Assembly (NCBI RefSeq): GCF_000808535.1
Contig: NZ_JWLV01000013.1
Location: forward strand, 62,001 to 126,000
Direction: 5' to 3'
Length of the DNA stretch: 64,000 nt
DNA from: Vibrio sinaloensis
GTDB lineage: Bacteria > Pseudomonadota > Gammaproteobacteria > Enterobacterales > Vibrionaceae
Shown here in pieces: positions 17,880-26,944 of the stretch. A model generated the notes under the pieces. The model ran no database searches. It saw nothing but the letters and a program-made list of their open reading frames with translations, and was not told the DNA's origin. Numbering within the stretch: position 1 is the first letter of the stretch; each line of letters starts with the position of its first letter. The translations under genes were made by a program, and so were the position numbers.

Positions 17880-17905
17880 AAACAAACGCCCACTCGAAGG
17901 TGGGC
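17880..17905 (-). terminator. Terminator after ybaN-like gene
   Basis: GCCCAC/GTGGGC 6-bp stem with a six-base loop; on the minus strand it continues into GTTTGTTTTTTAGG. Placed 16 bases after the stop codon, it separates the ybaN-like gene from apt. Confidence 0.8.
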
Positions 17906-17921
17906 ACGCTTCCTTGCAATC

Positions 17922-18308
17922 TTAGTGATTTTCTTGCTCGTCAGCAAGGCGCTCAATCACAGGCAACCGAATAAACCAAACCAGAAGTGCCACCAGCATG
18001 ATCACTAGCATAATTTTTAGCCAGAAATGGGGAACAAACCATATTGAGAAACTGAAGCTCAGCAAAATATAAACGGCACCTCGGGTTTTCACCTTGGTGG
18101 TAACCGCTTTGTGGTTATGCCAATTGTCTAATATTGGTCCAAAGGTTTTGTGTTGGTGCAACCACCGATGAAATCGAGGACTGCTGCGCATAAAGCAAGC
18201 GCTAGAAAGTAAAATGAAGGGCGTGGTCGGTAACAAAGGTAGGAATATGCCCAGAATGCCCAGGCACAAACTCAGGATACCAACAATATTTAAGCTAAGT
18301 CTGCGAAT
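17922..18308 (-). CDS. ybaN: YbaN family inner-membrane protein (DUF454), start unresolved
   Basis: A small membrane protein of the DUF454/YbaN family. GIFLPLLPTTPFILLSSACF and RSSPRFHRWLHQHKTFGP are the family signature, followed by two or three hydrophobic helices. Similarity to the first YbaN helix extends upstream to about 18308 (RRLSLNIVGILSLCLGILG), giving 128 residues, close to E. coli (125). However, no ATG or GTG exists in this frame before the upstream stop; the codon at 18308 is ATT. The first conventional candidate is TTG at 18269, which would remove half the first helix. An ATG at 18319 is in the wrong frame by one base, so a one-base loss is another explanation. Function unknown. 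Confidence 0.75.
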   Translation of the reverse strand: MRRLSLNIVGILSLCLGILGIFLPLLPTTPFILLSSACFMRSSPRFHRWLHQHKTFGPILDNWHNHKAVTTKVKTRGAVYILLSFSFSIWFVPHFWLKIMLVIMLVALLVWFIRLPVIERLADEQENH

Positions 18309-18333
18309 ACTGATGGCATGCCCCTAGAAAAAT

Positions 18334-18465
18334 TTAGAAGCCCGCGTATCCGTTAAGTACACGAATCCAAGTCAAAGTAGCTGGAAGTGTAGGGATAAGT
18401 AGGACTGCAATAAAACCTAAAAAGTAAAAGATATTATAAGGTTCTTTAAAATCTTTGTCTGCCAT
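18334..18465 (-). CDS. 43-residue single-pass membrane peptide
   Basis: A 43-codon frame starting ATG with AGAGAAG nine bases upstream. The peptide is MADKDFKEPYNIFYFLGFIA followed by VLLIPTLPATLTWIRVLNGY and AGF: a charged N-terminus, one hydrophobic helix at about residues 12-30, then a Trp/Arg interface. Composition looks like a genuine small membrane protein and it fills an otherwise empty gap between ybaN and the response regulator. I do not recognise it. Conservation would decide. Confidence 0.55.
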   Translation of the reverse strand: MADKDFKEPYNIFYFLGFIAVLLIPTLPATLTWIRVLNGYAGF

Positions 18466-18629
18466 GGATTACTTCTCTGATGTAGGTGACGATTTATTTA
18501 AGACCAAGTGAAATAAGAGTTAACACTATGGGCTTTTTTTGTTTCGGCGGACTATACCCTATTCTGTGTTCTGGAAACACCGAGTAAAAAAAGGGTTATT
18601 AAGATTTTATGACTTGAGGCGAGCAGCGC

Positions 18630-19730
18630 TTAAGCACTGCCACCACGGTAGATGTCTAAGGTAAAGCTACTCGATCCCAAGCAACTAAGGGCAATCTGAC
18701 AAGCAGACTGAATCGGCAACTCGTTGGTGATAAAGTTCTTCACGCAGTTATCGCCAAGCGTAACCCCGGGCTGAATATGTTGAGAGATATAACCATTTGA
18801 CCACTGGCAATCAAGACCAGCGGGTAAAATGGATAGCGTCCCTTCAGAGAGGTCTGCAACGCCAAACAAAGCTTTAACTGGCGTAGAGCATTGCGAGCAC
18901 TTGATCCCCTTCTCCAGCAAATAGGCGATGTCTTTTAAATCGGCGTTGAAACACTTGAGGTTGCGTAAATAGTCATGGAACAAGGCACGAATCAAGAGTG
19001 TGGTTGCAGCACCGTGCTCACCTTCACTTGCTGAATCAACGATATAAAACGCAAACTGTCCGTTCATTAACCAAGCGTAATCAAACACGATAGGCATCAC
19101 TTCGGTAGACTGCAAAATGCGGTAACTGCACTTCCAGTCCCCTTGCGAGGTATCCCGTTCAGGAAGCAGGGCGTGAAGCAAATCTTTGGCGGCACTACGA
19201 TTTTCCTGCAAGAACTCAAGATGCCAATGCAGCTCTTGCTCTTCGGGCACATCCCCACTATCAACACGGAACCATTGGCTTGCAAAATCGCGTTGGTCAC
19301 TCAAATGATTATCCGAGTCGTCTAAGGTATTCTCAATCGCGCACATTAAATGCTCGTAATTGCCAATCGGTTTGGGCAAGAAATCCTTTATTCCGTAACG
19401 AAGCGCTTTTGCAACATCGGCCATATCGTCTGTCGCAGACACCACAATCAAAGGCAGCGATGGATACTCCAAGCTCACCTCTTCCACAAACTCGATGCCA
19501 TCGAGTACTGGCATGGCGAGATCGCACATGATGATATCCGGCTCTGCGCTCTTAAGCTTCCTTAAACCGTCTAATCCGTTCTCAGCCTCGACGACTTTGT
19601 ATCCTTGAGATAGAAGGAAGCCCGAGGTGATGCGACGAAAGATAGGATCATCGTCAACCAACATGACAAGTTTTTCACCAGGGGCAATATTGGGAGTATC
19701 GCTCGGTGCAACTTCAACTGTTTTATACAT
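18630..19730 (-). CDS. RssB-like response regulator with degenerate PP2C-type output domain
   Basis: A 366-residue protein. Residues 20-140 form a receiver with acidic pocket DDD (26-28), phosphoacceptor Asp70 in DIIMCDLAMPVLDG and Lys in FLPKPIG. The rest (about 165-366) resembles a PPM/SpoIIE-like fold: WKCSYRILQSTEVMPIVFDY, then FYIVDSASEGEHGAA and LLIRALFHDYL, but the metal-binding Asp residues are not evident, as in RssB, which delivers RpoS to ClpXP. The ATG with GAGG 9-12 bases upstream was chosen over a GTG five codons earlier. Divergent from aphB. From memory a response regulator adjoins aphB in V. cholerae too. RpoS control is an inference. Confidence 0.75.
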   Translation of the reverse strand: MYKTVEVAPSDTPNIAPGEKLVMLVDDDPIFRRITSGFLLSQGYKVVEAENGLDGLRKLKSAEPDIIMCDLAMPVLDGIEFVEEVSLEYPSLPLIVVSATDDMADVAKALRYGIKDFLPKPIGNYEHLMCAIENTLDDSDNHLSDQRDFASQWFRVDSGDVPEEQELHWHLEFLQENRSAAKDLLHALLPERDTSQGDWKCSYRILQSTEVMPIVFDYAWLMNGQFAFYIVDSASEGEHGAATTLLIRALFHDYLRNLKCFNADLKDIAYLLEKGIKCSQCSTPVKALFGVADLSEGTLSILPAGLDCQWSNGYISQHIQPGVTLGDNCVKNFITNELPIQSACQIALSCLGSSSFTLDIYRGGSA

Positions 19731-19980
19731 AAACCTTTGCCTCACACAACTATAAAGTACAACGTGTTTATTATTGTTATTCGGTCTAGTGACCTTTGTT
19801 TCAAACGCCCTTTAAAAGTAGTCACGAACGGCTGTTTATACAAATCTTCCACTTTTGCTCTGGGTTGCATACTATATGTATGGAATATCAAATATCGATA
19901 AAGATGTTGATATGTCTCAACCTTTGACATTTGATATAGATATAAATTAACCAAATTCGTAAAAAAATGTGTCTACTAAA

Positions 19981-20856
19981 ATGAAATTAGATGATCTCAA
20001 CTTGTTCAGGCTTGTGGTCGAAAATGGGAGCTACACTGCGACTTCCCGAAAAACTATGATCCCTGTTGCAACGATTACTCGACGCATACAGGCTTTGGAG
20101 GATTCTCTAAACCTGCGTCTACTGAATAGGCACGCGCGTAAACTTTCCCTGACAGAGGCGGGAGAGCGCTTTTACAGCGAATGTTCACCGCTACTCGACC
20201 GATTGACGCTCACCGCAGAAGAGATCTCCGATGAATGTCGCGGTGCTGCAGGTAAGATTCGTATAACGGCGCCATCAAACTTAACCAAGCGTATGATGAT
20301 GCCAATGTTTAACGACTTCATGAAACAATACCCAGATATCAATCTGGAGCTGACAACAAGTAACCATTCAGAACAACTTGATCCAACGGAATGGGACGTA
20401 ATCTTCCGAGTCGGCCCTCAACGAGATTCCAGCTTGATCGCTCGAAAAATAAACTCGGTAGAAGATATTTTGGTCGCGAGTCCAGAGTATTTAAAAACGA
20501 ACCCTGCACCAAAACACGCAGAAGAGTTGCACAATCACAGCCTGTTAAAAGGCGCCCCACTGTTAAAGTGGCAACTGTCTAACCAAAATGGTGAAACAGT
20601 GGTTAACAATGACAAAGGCCGCTTTCAAGCTAACGCACTTAATGTAGTTCGTAGCGCTTGCAGTGACGGCTTAGGTATCACCTTGATGCCTGATGTGATG
20701 CTAAAAGAGTTCATCGATGACGGTAGTTTGGTACGAGTTCTCGAAGACTGGAGCGCAAACCCTCGCGATATCTATATGCTTTACAACCATAAAGATCACC
20801 TGCCAGAAAAAGTGCGCCTGTTCATCGATTTTGTTATCGCCTACAACATCCACTGA
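19981..20856 (+). CDS. aphB: LysR family virulence regulator AphB
   Basis: A 291-residue LysR-type regulator. The N-terminal winged helix (MKLDDLNLFRLVVENGSYTA, SRKTMIPVATITRRIQALE) and the effector domain match V. cholerae AphB almost throughout, including LTKRMMMPMFN, DPTEWDVIFRVGPQRDSSL and NVVRSACSDGLGITLMPD. In V. cholerae AphB works with AphA to activate tcpPH and other genes and responds to oxygen and pH; a cysteine in the effector domain acts as a redox switch, and Cys227 here is a candidate equivalent. The ATG at 19981 fits the known N-terminus; a GTG four codons earlier is possible. There is no tcpPH here, so targets would be core or acid-response genes. Confidence 0.92.
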   Translation: MKLDDLNLFRLVVENGSYTATSRKTMIPVATITRRIQALEDSLNLRLLNRHARKLSLTEAGERFYSECSPLLDRLTLTAEEISDECRGAAGKIRITAPSNLTKRMMMPMFNDFMKQYPDINLELTTSNHSEQLDPTEWDVIFRVGPQRDSSLIARKINSVEDILVASPEYLKTNPAPKHAEELHNHSLLKGAPLLKWQLSNQNGETVVNNDKGRFQANALNVVRSACSDGLGITLMPDVMLKEFIDDGSLVRVLEDWSANPRDIYMLYNHKDHLPEKVRLFIDFVIAYNIH

Positions 20857-20859
20857 CAA

Positions 20860-20890
20860 AAAAAGAGCTTGGTATGACCAAGCTCTTTTT
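20860..20890. terminator. Bidirectional terminator, aphB / nitroreductase
   Basis: A 13-bp inverted repeat (core AGAGCTTGG/CCAAGCTCT) with loop TATGA, flanked by A5 and T5. Lies between the two converging genes and can terminate both. Confidence 0.9.
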
Positions 20891-20897
20891 GATTTGA

Positions 20898-21446
20898 TTA
20901 CAAATATTCAACGAATTTACTCAGGTCGCGCTCTGGCACCTTCATTGGCGTACACCCTGGAGTGCCTAGGTAAAGGAAGCCGACGATTTCATCCTCTCCC
21001 TCGAGACCAAATGCCTTGTGGACGGTTGGATGGAACATCCATTTTCCTGAGCGCCAAAACGCTTGAAAGCCCTGCGCAACAGCCGCCATTTGCATTGCTT
21101 GAACGGCACAACCCGCAGACAAATGTTGCTCAAAGGCGGGCACTTTTTCATGTTCGGTCACTTTCGCGATCACAGTGATCACCATCGGAGCTCGAAACGG
21201 TGCGTTTTTCACCTTTTCAATGACAGCGTCGTCACTCTTATCTTCTACCGCCGCTTTCACCAGAATGTCCGATAGTTTGTTTAGCCCAGACCCTTGTGAA
21301 ATCACAAATCTCCACGGCGTTAAGCCCGCGTGATCAGGTGCTCGCAAACCGGCGCGTATGATGTTTTCTAGCGCTTTCCCTTCAGGAGCTGGCGCTGACA
21401 ATTTGGCAATTGAGCGACGGTTGAGCAATAGTTCTAAAGCGTCCAT
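20898..21446 (-). CDS. YdjA-like nitroreductase family protein
   Basis: A 182-residue FMN-dependent NAD(P)H nitroreductase-family protein (PF00881). The N-terminal RRS motif (LLLNRRSIAKLSAPAP) binds FMN phosphate; APDHAGLTPWRFVISQG, LSAGCAVQAMQMAAVAQGFQ and GFLYLGTP complete the fold. Length and the APDHAGLTPWRF segment are characteristic of YdjA, the minimal member. Natural substrate unknown. Convergent with aphB and upstream of the fad terminator, so probably monocistronic. Confidence 0.88.
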   Translation of the reverse strand: MDALELLLNRRSIAKLSAPAPEGKALENIIRAGLRAPDHAGLTPWRFVISQGSGLNKLSDILVKAAVEDKSDDAVIEKVKNAPFRAPMVITVIAKVTEHEKVPAFEQHLSAGCAVQAMQMAAVAQGFQAFWRSGKWMFHPTVHKAFGLEGEDEIVGFLYLGTPGCTPMKVPERDLSKFVEYL

Positions 21447-21499
21447 TTGAAATCCTTAAGCTTTACTTCTTGTTTTTCTTGATAATAACTCTCAAATAG

Positions 21500-21526
21500 A
21501 AAAAAGGCGAACCTTATGGTTCGCCT
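21500..21526 (-). terminator. Terminator of fadIJ operon
   Basis: Perfect 9-bp stem AGGCGAACC/GGTTCGCCT with TTAT loop; on the minus strand followed by TTTTTCTAT. Eighteen bases after the fadJ stop. Confidence 0.88.
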
Positions 21527-21543
21527 ATGCCTGTTACATGAAA

Positions 21544-23667
21544 TTACTCGTAGAACGGTTTATCTAGCCCTGCTCGCGTCAGTAGGCCATCGCAAGGTGC
21601 AAATCGATCACCGTATTTCTCCGCGTGTTGATTCATGATCTCGACCAGTTTCTTCACGCCGATTTGGTCCATGTAGCGGAAAGGACCGCCCAAGAATGGT
21701 GGGAATCCGATACCAAAAATGGCACCAATATCACCGTCACGCGGGCTGCGAATAATACCTTCATCCAAACAACGAACGGCTTCATTGAGCATAGGTAGCA
21801 CACATCGCATCGCCATGTCTTCTTGCGCCATCTTGGATTCTGGGCTCAGTCCAAGCAATTTGTAGACAGACTTGTCGACTTCCTTCTTTTTACCCTTGTA
21901 GGTGTAAAAACCTTTACCGCTTTTACGCCCTTTGCGACCATCATTCAAAAGCGTATCGAATACGTCTGGCCCTTTAAATCGCTCGCCAAGCTCATTGACC
22001 AAGATCGGCATAATCTTCGCGCCAATATCAACGCCGACTTCGTCAAGCAAAGTGATTGGTCCGACAGGGAAGCCGAAGTTGAGCAGCGCTTTATCTAGGT
22101 GTCCAATCGGCTCACCAGACATTAGAACTTGCGCCGCTTCGTTCATGTAAGGGGCAAGAATACGGTTGACATAAAAACCCGCGCAGTCTTTGACAACAAT
22201 TGGCGTTTTGCCTTGTTTGCGAGCAAATTCCACGACCGTCGATACCGTCTCGTCCGATGTTCCCTCGTGCGGAATCACTTCCACCAGTGGCATTTTTTCA
22301 ACTGGGCTGAAGTAATGCAGGCCGACAACGTTTTCAGGTCGCTGCGCTTTCTCGGCAATCTGCCCGATTGGAAGTGACGACGTATTTGTTGCGAAAATGG
22401 TGCTATCTTTAGCATTCTCTTCGATATCTGCGACCATTTTCTGCTTGAGGTCGAGATCTTCGAACACCGCTTCGATCACAATGTCGGTATGGTTGAAGCT
22501 GGTGAAATCTGTCCCACCAGAAAGCTGTAACATCTTCGATTGCAATTGAGCTTTCGAGATAATACGGCGCTTGCGCTGAGTTTCGAACAACTTGTAGTTG
22601 TACTTCAACGCATTCAATACCCCATCTTCTGAGACATCTTTGATGCGCACCGGCACTTTCGCTTTAGCCACGCTGACATGGCTAATCCCCGCGCCCATCA
22701 AACCACCGCCTAAAACAGCCGCTCGCTTGACAGGTAACGGCTCTGCGTCACTGCCGTTCTCTTTTTTCATCTCTGTTGTTGCAAAGAAGATTGAACGTAG
22801 CGCCTTAGATTCAGAGGTCATCACAAGCTCAGCAAAACGCTCGGCTTCTTTCTTCTGGCCCTGCTCGAAGCCTTTCTCTAAACCGTAACGAATCACTTCT
22901 AAGATGGCGTCTGCGGCTGGGTAGTTTCCACGGGTTTTCTCGAACGTTTTCTTTGCCGCTTGATCAAAGATCACCTTACGTCCAAGACCGGTGTTTGAGA
23001 TAAGTTTCTCTTTGGTCGAGACTTTACGCTTGCCTTTGCTTTTGCCTGCGTTCTTTTCAACAAAGCTTTTCGCGACATCGAGCAAGATGGTCTCAGGCAC
23101 TACAGCATCTACGACACCGAGCTTTTTCGCTTTCTTGGCGCGAAGCTGCTTACCGGTTAAGATCAAATCTAGCGACGGCAGTAAACCAATCAAACGAGGC
23201 AGACGTTGCGTGCCACCAGAACCAGGCAGTAACCCAAGCTGCACTTCTGGCAGCCCTAGGCGAGTTTTATCGGAGTCAGTACATACTCGGTAATCACACG
23301 CTAGTGCCAGCTCTAAACCGCCACCCAAACAAGGACCGTGGATCGCGGCAACAACGGGATAAGGCAAATCCGAAAGATGTTGGAACATCTGCTGACCTTT
23401 CTCAGCCAATGCCTGTGCTTCTGCTGCCGTTGTACATGCATCTAACATTCGAACGTCAGCGCCAGCGACAAAGTTGTCTGGCTTCAATGAATGTACGATC
23501 AATCCTTTAATGGACGATTTTTTCTCATCAAGTTGAGCAAACACGTCTTCCATTTCTTCAGCAAAAGCCGCTTGAAGCGTATTCATCTTCTCGCCTGGGA
23601 CGTCTATCGCCAACCAAGCGAAGTCATTTTCATCAATGTTTAGCTTAAATGCTTTCTGCTCGCTCAT
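21544..23667 (-). CDS. fadJ: Fatty-acid oxidation complex subunit alpha FadJ
   Basis: A 707-residue bifunctional enzyme: enoyl-CoA hydratase then L-3-hydroxyacyl-CoA dehydrogenase. The hydratase part (1-190) has [18 protein letters not shown] with one catalytic Glu, and [18 protein letters not shown] with the other. The dehydrogenase part starts near residue 315 with the NAD loop [15 protein letters not shown] and includes [15 protein letters not shown] and [14 protein letters not shown]. Its size and the partner upstream favour FadJ (the FadIJ complex) over FadB. Its start overlaps the last base of fadI's stop, indicating translational coupling. Acts in beta-oxidation of long-chain fatty acids imported by FadL-type porins encoded nearby. 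Confidence 0.95.
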   Translation of the reverse strand: MSEQKAFKLNIDENDFAWLAIDVPGEKMNTLQAAFAEEMEDVFAQLDEKKSSIKGLIVHSLKPDNFVAGADVRMLDACTTAAEAQALAEKGQQMFQHLSDLPYPVVAAIHGPCLGGGLELALACDYRVCTDSDKTRLGLPEVQLGLLPGSGGTQRLPRLIGLLPSLDLILTGKQLRAKKAKKLGVVDAVVPETILLDVAKSFVEKNAGKSKGKRKVSTKEKLISNTGLGRKVIFDQAAKKTFEKTRGNYPAADAILEVIRYGLEKGFEQGQKKEAERFAELVMTSESKALRSIFFATTEMKKENGSDAEPLPVKRAAVLGGGLMGAGISHVSVAKAKVPVRIKDVSEDGVLNALKYNYKLFETQRKRRIISKAQLQSKMLQLSGGTDFTSFNHTDIVIEAVFEDLDLKQKMVADIEENAKDSTIFATNTSSLPIGQIAEKAQRPENVVGLHYFSPVEKMPLVEVIPHEGTSDETVSTVVEFARKQGKTPIVVKDCAGFYVNRILAPYMNEAAQVLMSGEPIGHLDKALLNFGFPVGPITLLDEVGVDIGAKIMPILVNELGERFKGPDVFDTLLNDGRKGRKSGKGFYTYKGKKKEVDKSVYKLLGLSPESKMAQEDMAMRCVLPMLNEAVRCLDEGIIRSPRDGDIGAIFGIGFPPFLGGPFRYMDQIGVKKLVEIMNQHAEKYGDRFAPCDGLLTRAGLDKPFYE

Positions 23668-24974
23668 TACTCAACCTCCAAAATCATAGCTGCACCAAGA
23701 CCACCTGCCGCACACGCCGTGTTCAGCGCCAAACCGCCACCGCGGCGTTTTAGCTCTCGTAATGTTTGGGTAATCATTCGTGCGCCCGTTGCTGCGAAGG
23801 GGTGGCCATAGGCGATAGAACCGCCAAGGACGTTAAACTTGTCCATGTCGATTTCACCAATCGCTTTAGAGCGGCCAAGGTGTTGTTGTGCAAATGCATC
23901 GCTAGCAAACATTTTCACGTTTGAAAGCGCCTGAGCAGCAAAGGCTTCATGCATGTCAATCAAAGTAAGATCAGAAAGCTCAATTCCCGCTCGCTCTAGC
24001 GCCATAGGCGTTGCGAATGACGGCCCCATCAGCATATCCGTTTCAACGCCAATCGCAGAAAAAGCGTAAGAACGGATATAGCCCATAATGTCTAGGCCGA
24101 GCTCTTTTGCTTTCCCTTCACGCATCAGCATGATTGCTGCGGCGCCATCAGTTAGCGGCGTACTGTTTGCTGCGGTCACACTGCCATACTGTCTATCAAA
24201 AGCCGGACGCAACTTCGCATACCCTTCTAGCGTCGAGTCATAACGGATATTGTTGTCTTGCGAGATCCACTTTTTATACGGCTCTGGGAACGCGGTCATC
24301 ACCTCGCCTTCAATCTTGCCGTCTTGCCAAGCCTGAGCCGCTAACGTGTGAGAGCGGTGCGCTAAAGCATCTTGCTCTTGACGAGAAATCCCGTGTGATT
24401 TGGCCATTTGCTCTGCGGTCTGGCCCATCGATAAGCCTGTTGAGTATTCAGCCACCGCCGGTGGAACTGGCATTAAGTCTTTCAGGGATAGGCTTTTTAG
24501 AATCTTGAGTTTTTGGCCAACTGTTTTGGTTTTGCTCAGTGCTAATAGGTTCGCAGCCAACTTTTTGGAGACACCAATAGGCAATACCGAGGAAGAATCT
24601 GCCCCGCCAGCAATACCGACATCAATAGTCCCAGACATGATGCTTTCCGCAACATTGACCGCAGACTGAAAGCTCGTTGCACATGCTCGCGTCACGCTGT
24701 AGGCATCAGTGTTAATGTCCATGCCCGTTCCAAGCACAATTTCACGTGCGATATTCGGTGCTTCAGGCATTTGAACCACTTGACCAAACACAACTTGATC
24801 GATCAATTTTGGGTCGATCTCTGTCCGTGCCATCATTTCGCTTACTACCATTTTGCCTAGGTCAACAGCTGGCACTTTGCTGAACTCAGTGCTTTGACGC
24901 GCAAAAGGGGTACGCAAACCAGCGACAATTGCAACGCGCTCACCAGAGCGGGTTTTCACTTCCTGCTTGCCCAT
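23667..24974 (-). CDS. fadI: Acetyl-CoA acyltransferase FadI (3-ketoacyl-CoA thiolase)
   Basis: A 435-residue thiolase and beta subunit of the FadIJ complex. The nucleophilic Cys is in [17 protein letters not shown]; the catalytic His is in [17 protein letters not shown], and the second Cys in [15 protein letters not shown] chose the ATG preceded by AAGGAG with a normal spacer rather than a site 11 codons earlier. A FadR-like palindrome lies directly upstream. Translationally coupled to fadJ. Confidence 0.95.
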   Translation of the reverse strand: MGKQEVKTRSGERVAIVAGLRTPFARQSTEFSKVPAVDLGKMVVSEMMARTEIDPKLIDQVVFGQVVQMPEAPNIAREIVLGTGMDINTDAYSVTRACATSFQSAVNVAESIMSGTIDVGIAGGADSSSVLPIGVSKKLAANLLALSKTKTVGQKLKILKSLSLKDLMPVPPAVAEYSTGLSMGQTAEQMAKSHGISRQEQDALAHRSHTLAAQAWQDGKIEGEVMTAFPEPYKKWISQDNNIRYDSTLEGYAKLRPAFDRQYGSVTAANSTPLTDGAAAIMLMREGKAKELGLDIMGYIRSYAFSAIGVETDMLMGPSFATPMALERAGIELSDLTLIDMHEAFAAQALSNVKMFASDAFAQQHLGRSKAIGEIDMDKFNVLGGSIAYGHPFAATGARMITQTLRELKRRGGGLALNTACAAGGLGAAMILEVE

Positions 24975-24992
24975 TGTTTCTCCTTGGATATT

Positions 24993-25009
24993 AAGAGGTC
25001 TGACCACGT
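24993..25009. promoter_or_regulatory. Candidate FadR operator of fadIJ
   Basis: The 17-bp element contains the palindromic core GGTC-T-GACC, the heart of the FadR consensus (ACTGGTCNGACCTGT-like). It lies 19 bases upstream of the fadI ATG, suitable for repression when acyl-CoA is absent. Outer positions match less well. Identification is by eye. Confidence 0.5.
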
Positions 25010-25193
25010 CATTGTAACGAGATTGTTAACGCAATCAAACAATCGTTTGAATAAACGTGATTTAGAATAGAAAAGTGGTCGCATAGACTTTGCGAAAAGA
25101 GAAAACAATAACGGCTATTTATATAAATATTATCAAGATGTTGTTAGACTTTTGAATCAAAGACCACATCAACCGATCTTTGGCGAATCTAGA

Positions 25194-25355
25194 GGCAAAA
25201 AAAAACCACACAAAACTGTGTGGTCGGAATGTATAAAGCAATTAACTTACGCCAATTGAAATAATCAGTTTCCTGATTAGGAGAAAGTAAAGTCAGCCTT
25301 CAAAAGGAAGTGTCATCTTGCTCAACATGTCAGTGAAACACTGACTAGATGACAG
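25194..25355 (-). ncRNA. Candidate small RNA between fadI and the ECF sigma gene
   Basis: On the minus strand a -10-like TATAGT (25366-25361) is followed by about 160 nt with three strong structures: a long hairpin with outer GTCATCT/AGATGAC (25312-25318 with 25347-25353) and inner GTCAGTG/CACTGAC (25329-25335 with 25339-25345); a GAAA-capped stem AATCAG/CTGATT (25263-25268 with 25273-25278); and a CCACACA/TGTGTGG terminator (25205-25224) followed by a run of about ten T. Between structures is an unpaired pyrimidine-rich CTTTCTCCT that could pair with Shine-Dalgarno sequences. No ORF uses this terminator. It looks like an Hfq-type sRNA. The 5' end and identity are not known. The rest of this 620-base gap holds the FadR site and presumed promoters of fadI and the sigma gene. 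Confidence 0.6.
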
Positions 25356-25595
25356 GTGTTACTATAACCGCTGTGAGACGGTAGATTTTGAAATAGATCA
25401 ATTTTAGGTGAGTTTCTAAAGCTCAATAGCATTTATGTTGCAACGAAATTGATGAAGGCGCTCCTAGAAGGCGCACATTGTATAAAATAGAAGCAGTAAC
25501 CCATCGCTTGCTGACTTTTGATTCCAACGGGACAGGTTGAACACACGTTAAAAACGTTCAGCAAACTCATCCACAGAGCAGTTAGGGAGGCTCTT

Positions 25596-26159
25596 GTGTC
25601 GATTCTCAATTTTTTTGGAAAGAAAAAGTCTTCCGATCCGGTCAACTCGGATATGGACAGACAAAGAAAATATGAAGCGCTCGTGAGAGCCTATCACAGA
25701 GACCTCTATCGCTACGCGTATTGGTTGTGCAAAGATCCCACCATCTCCGAGGATTTAGTACAAGAGACCTGCTTACGTGCGTGGAAGTCTCTCGATAGTC
25801 TTCAAGACGAGAAAGCCGCCAAATCTTGGTTAATCACCATATTACGCAGAGAAAACGCTCGTCGCTTCGAGCGCAAGCAGTTTGATCTGGTTGATATCGA
25901 TGACCACGGAAACGATGCTAAGGTCAGCGATGACCCGCATCATCAGACCGAGTGGATTCAGGCACAAATTATGAAACTTGATACCGATTATCGAGAGCCA
26001 CTATTTCTTCAAGTTGTTGGAGGGTTTAGCGGTGAAGAGATCAGCGAGATTCTCGATCTTAATAAGAATACCGTGATGACACGCTTATTCAGAGCTCGCA
26101 ATCAGCTAAAAGAGATGATCGACCCAGAGAGTAACCAAAGAGGACAGCATAATGGATGA
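25596..26159 (+). CDS. ECF-type RNA polymerase sigma factor
   Basis: A 187-residue group-4 sigma factor. Region 2 (about 25-90) has YRYAYWLCKDPTISEDLVQE and RAWKSLDSLQ, region 4 (about 125-180) has YREPLFLQVVGGFSGEEISE and NKNTVMTRLFRARNQL. The GTG start was chosen because AGGGAGG lies seven bases ahead, whereas the longer in-frame ATG at 25518 has no clear ribosome site; ATG at codon 20 of this frame is another option. It overlaps the next gene by eight bases, the usual layout for a sigma and its anti-sigma. Tandem fadL genes follow. Target promoters unknown. Confidence 0.87.
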   Translation: MSILNFFGKKKSSDPVNSDMDRQRKYEALVRAYHRDLYRYAYWLCKDPTISEDLVQETCLRAWKSLDSLQDEKAAKSWLITILRRENARRFERKQFDLVDIDDHGNDAKVSDDPHHQTEWIQAQIMKLDTDYREPLFLQVVGGFSGEEISEILDLNKNTVMTRLFRARNQLKEMIDPESNQRGQHNG

Positions 26160-26883
26160 TTTAGAATTTCGTCGCCGCATCATGTCCGACCCTAAATGCA
26201 GAGATAGCGAACTCAACGCCGCGATAAAAGAGAGTGAATCCAACGCTAAATTCGCCGATGAGATTTTAGATCTGGATGCTCAAATCGCTAAAGCGATGAA
26301 TGTTGATGTCCCTGAGGATCTGGCTGATCGCATTTTATTCAATCAAACCTCGAACGTCCAAGAAGATAATGTCGTTCGACCTAATTTTGCCCGCCGAGCA
26401 ATGGCCATGGCAGCATCAGTTGCTTTTGTCGCTGGCTTGTTGGTTGGACAAGTTAACTGGGGAAACATCGTTGTTTCTCCTGCACAAGCGAGTTTAGCAT
26501 CAACAGCGATCAAGCATGTTGTTGACGAAAAGCCGTTCGTGAATCATCTAGACGAACAAGTTAAATCCTCGCAAATCAACGCGAAAATGGTGCCGTTTTC
26601 TCATTCATTGAGTGCGCACTTCCCTTACCACGTGTATTACTTAAATCACTGTGGTTTTGGTGAGTCCAATGCACTGCATATGGTGTTTAGAGGCGAAAAA
26701 GGCAAAGTGACTCTGTTTCTGACAGGCATTGCCGCCAATGACGTATCCGAATTTGCGGAAGATGGAATGGTAGGTATCATTGAGCCAATGGGCGAAGTGA
26801 GCCTCATTTTGGTTGGCGATAAAGGTGAAAATGTCGCTAAAATCGCCGAAAACATCCTAGATATCATCAAACCTATGGGTTAA
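26152..26883 (+). CDS. DUF3379 family membrane protein, likely anti-sigma partner
   Basis: A 243-residue protein with an N-terminal cytosolic acidic domain (MDDLEFRRRIMSDPKCRDSE), a single membrane helix at about residues 81-97 (AMAMAASVAFVAGLLVGQ), and a C-terminal extracytoplasmic domain with YYLNHCGFGESNALHMVF. This is DUF3379, usually coupled to an ECF sigma factor as here, with overlapping reading frames. The topology (cytosolic N, one helix, periplasmic sensor) is that of an anti-sigma factor, but no ZAS zinc motif is visible, so the role is inferred from context. Paired Cys residues, one on each side of the membrane, are notable. Confidence 0.8.
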   Translation: MDDLEFRRRIMSDPKCRDSELNAAIKESESNAKFADEILDLDAQIAKAMNVDVPEDLADRILFNQTSNVQEDNVVRPNFARRAMAMAASVAFVAGLLVGQVNWGNIVVSPAQASLASTAIKHVVDEKPFVNHLDEQVKSSQINAKMVPFSHSLSAHFPYHVYYLNHCGFGESNALHMVFRGEKGKVTLFLTGIAANDVSEFAEDGMVGIIEPMGEVSLILVGDKGENVAKIAENILDIIKPMG

Positions 26884-26908
26884 TAGGAAACAATCTTCAA
26901 ACAGATAA

Positions 26909-26944
26909 AATAAGGCTCGATTCGTTATCTGAGCCTTATTTTTT
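26909..26944 (+). terminator. Terminator after sigma/DUF3379 operon
   Basis: Perfect 10-bp stem AATAAGGCTC/GAGCCTTATT with a 12-base loop, followed by T4 (six T counting the stem end). Twenty-five bases after the DUF3379 stop. Confidence 0.85.

Noticed and set aside
17814..18008. 64-codon plus-strand ORF between apt and ybaN
   Set aside because: Runs through the ybaN terminator and antisense to ybaN; no domain and no ribosome site.
19742..19954. 70-codon minus-strand ORF in the aphB/RR intergenic region
   Set aside because: No ribosome site, Tyr/Leu-rich product without features; the region must hold both divergent promoters.
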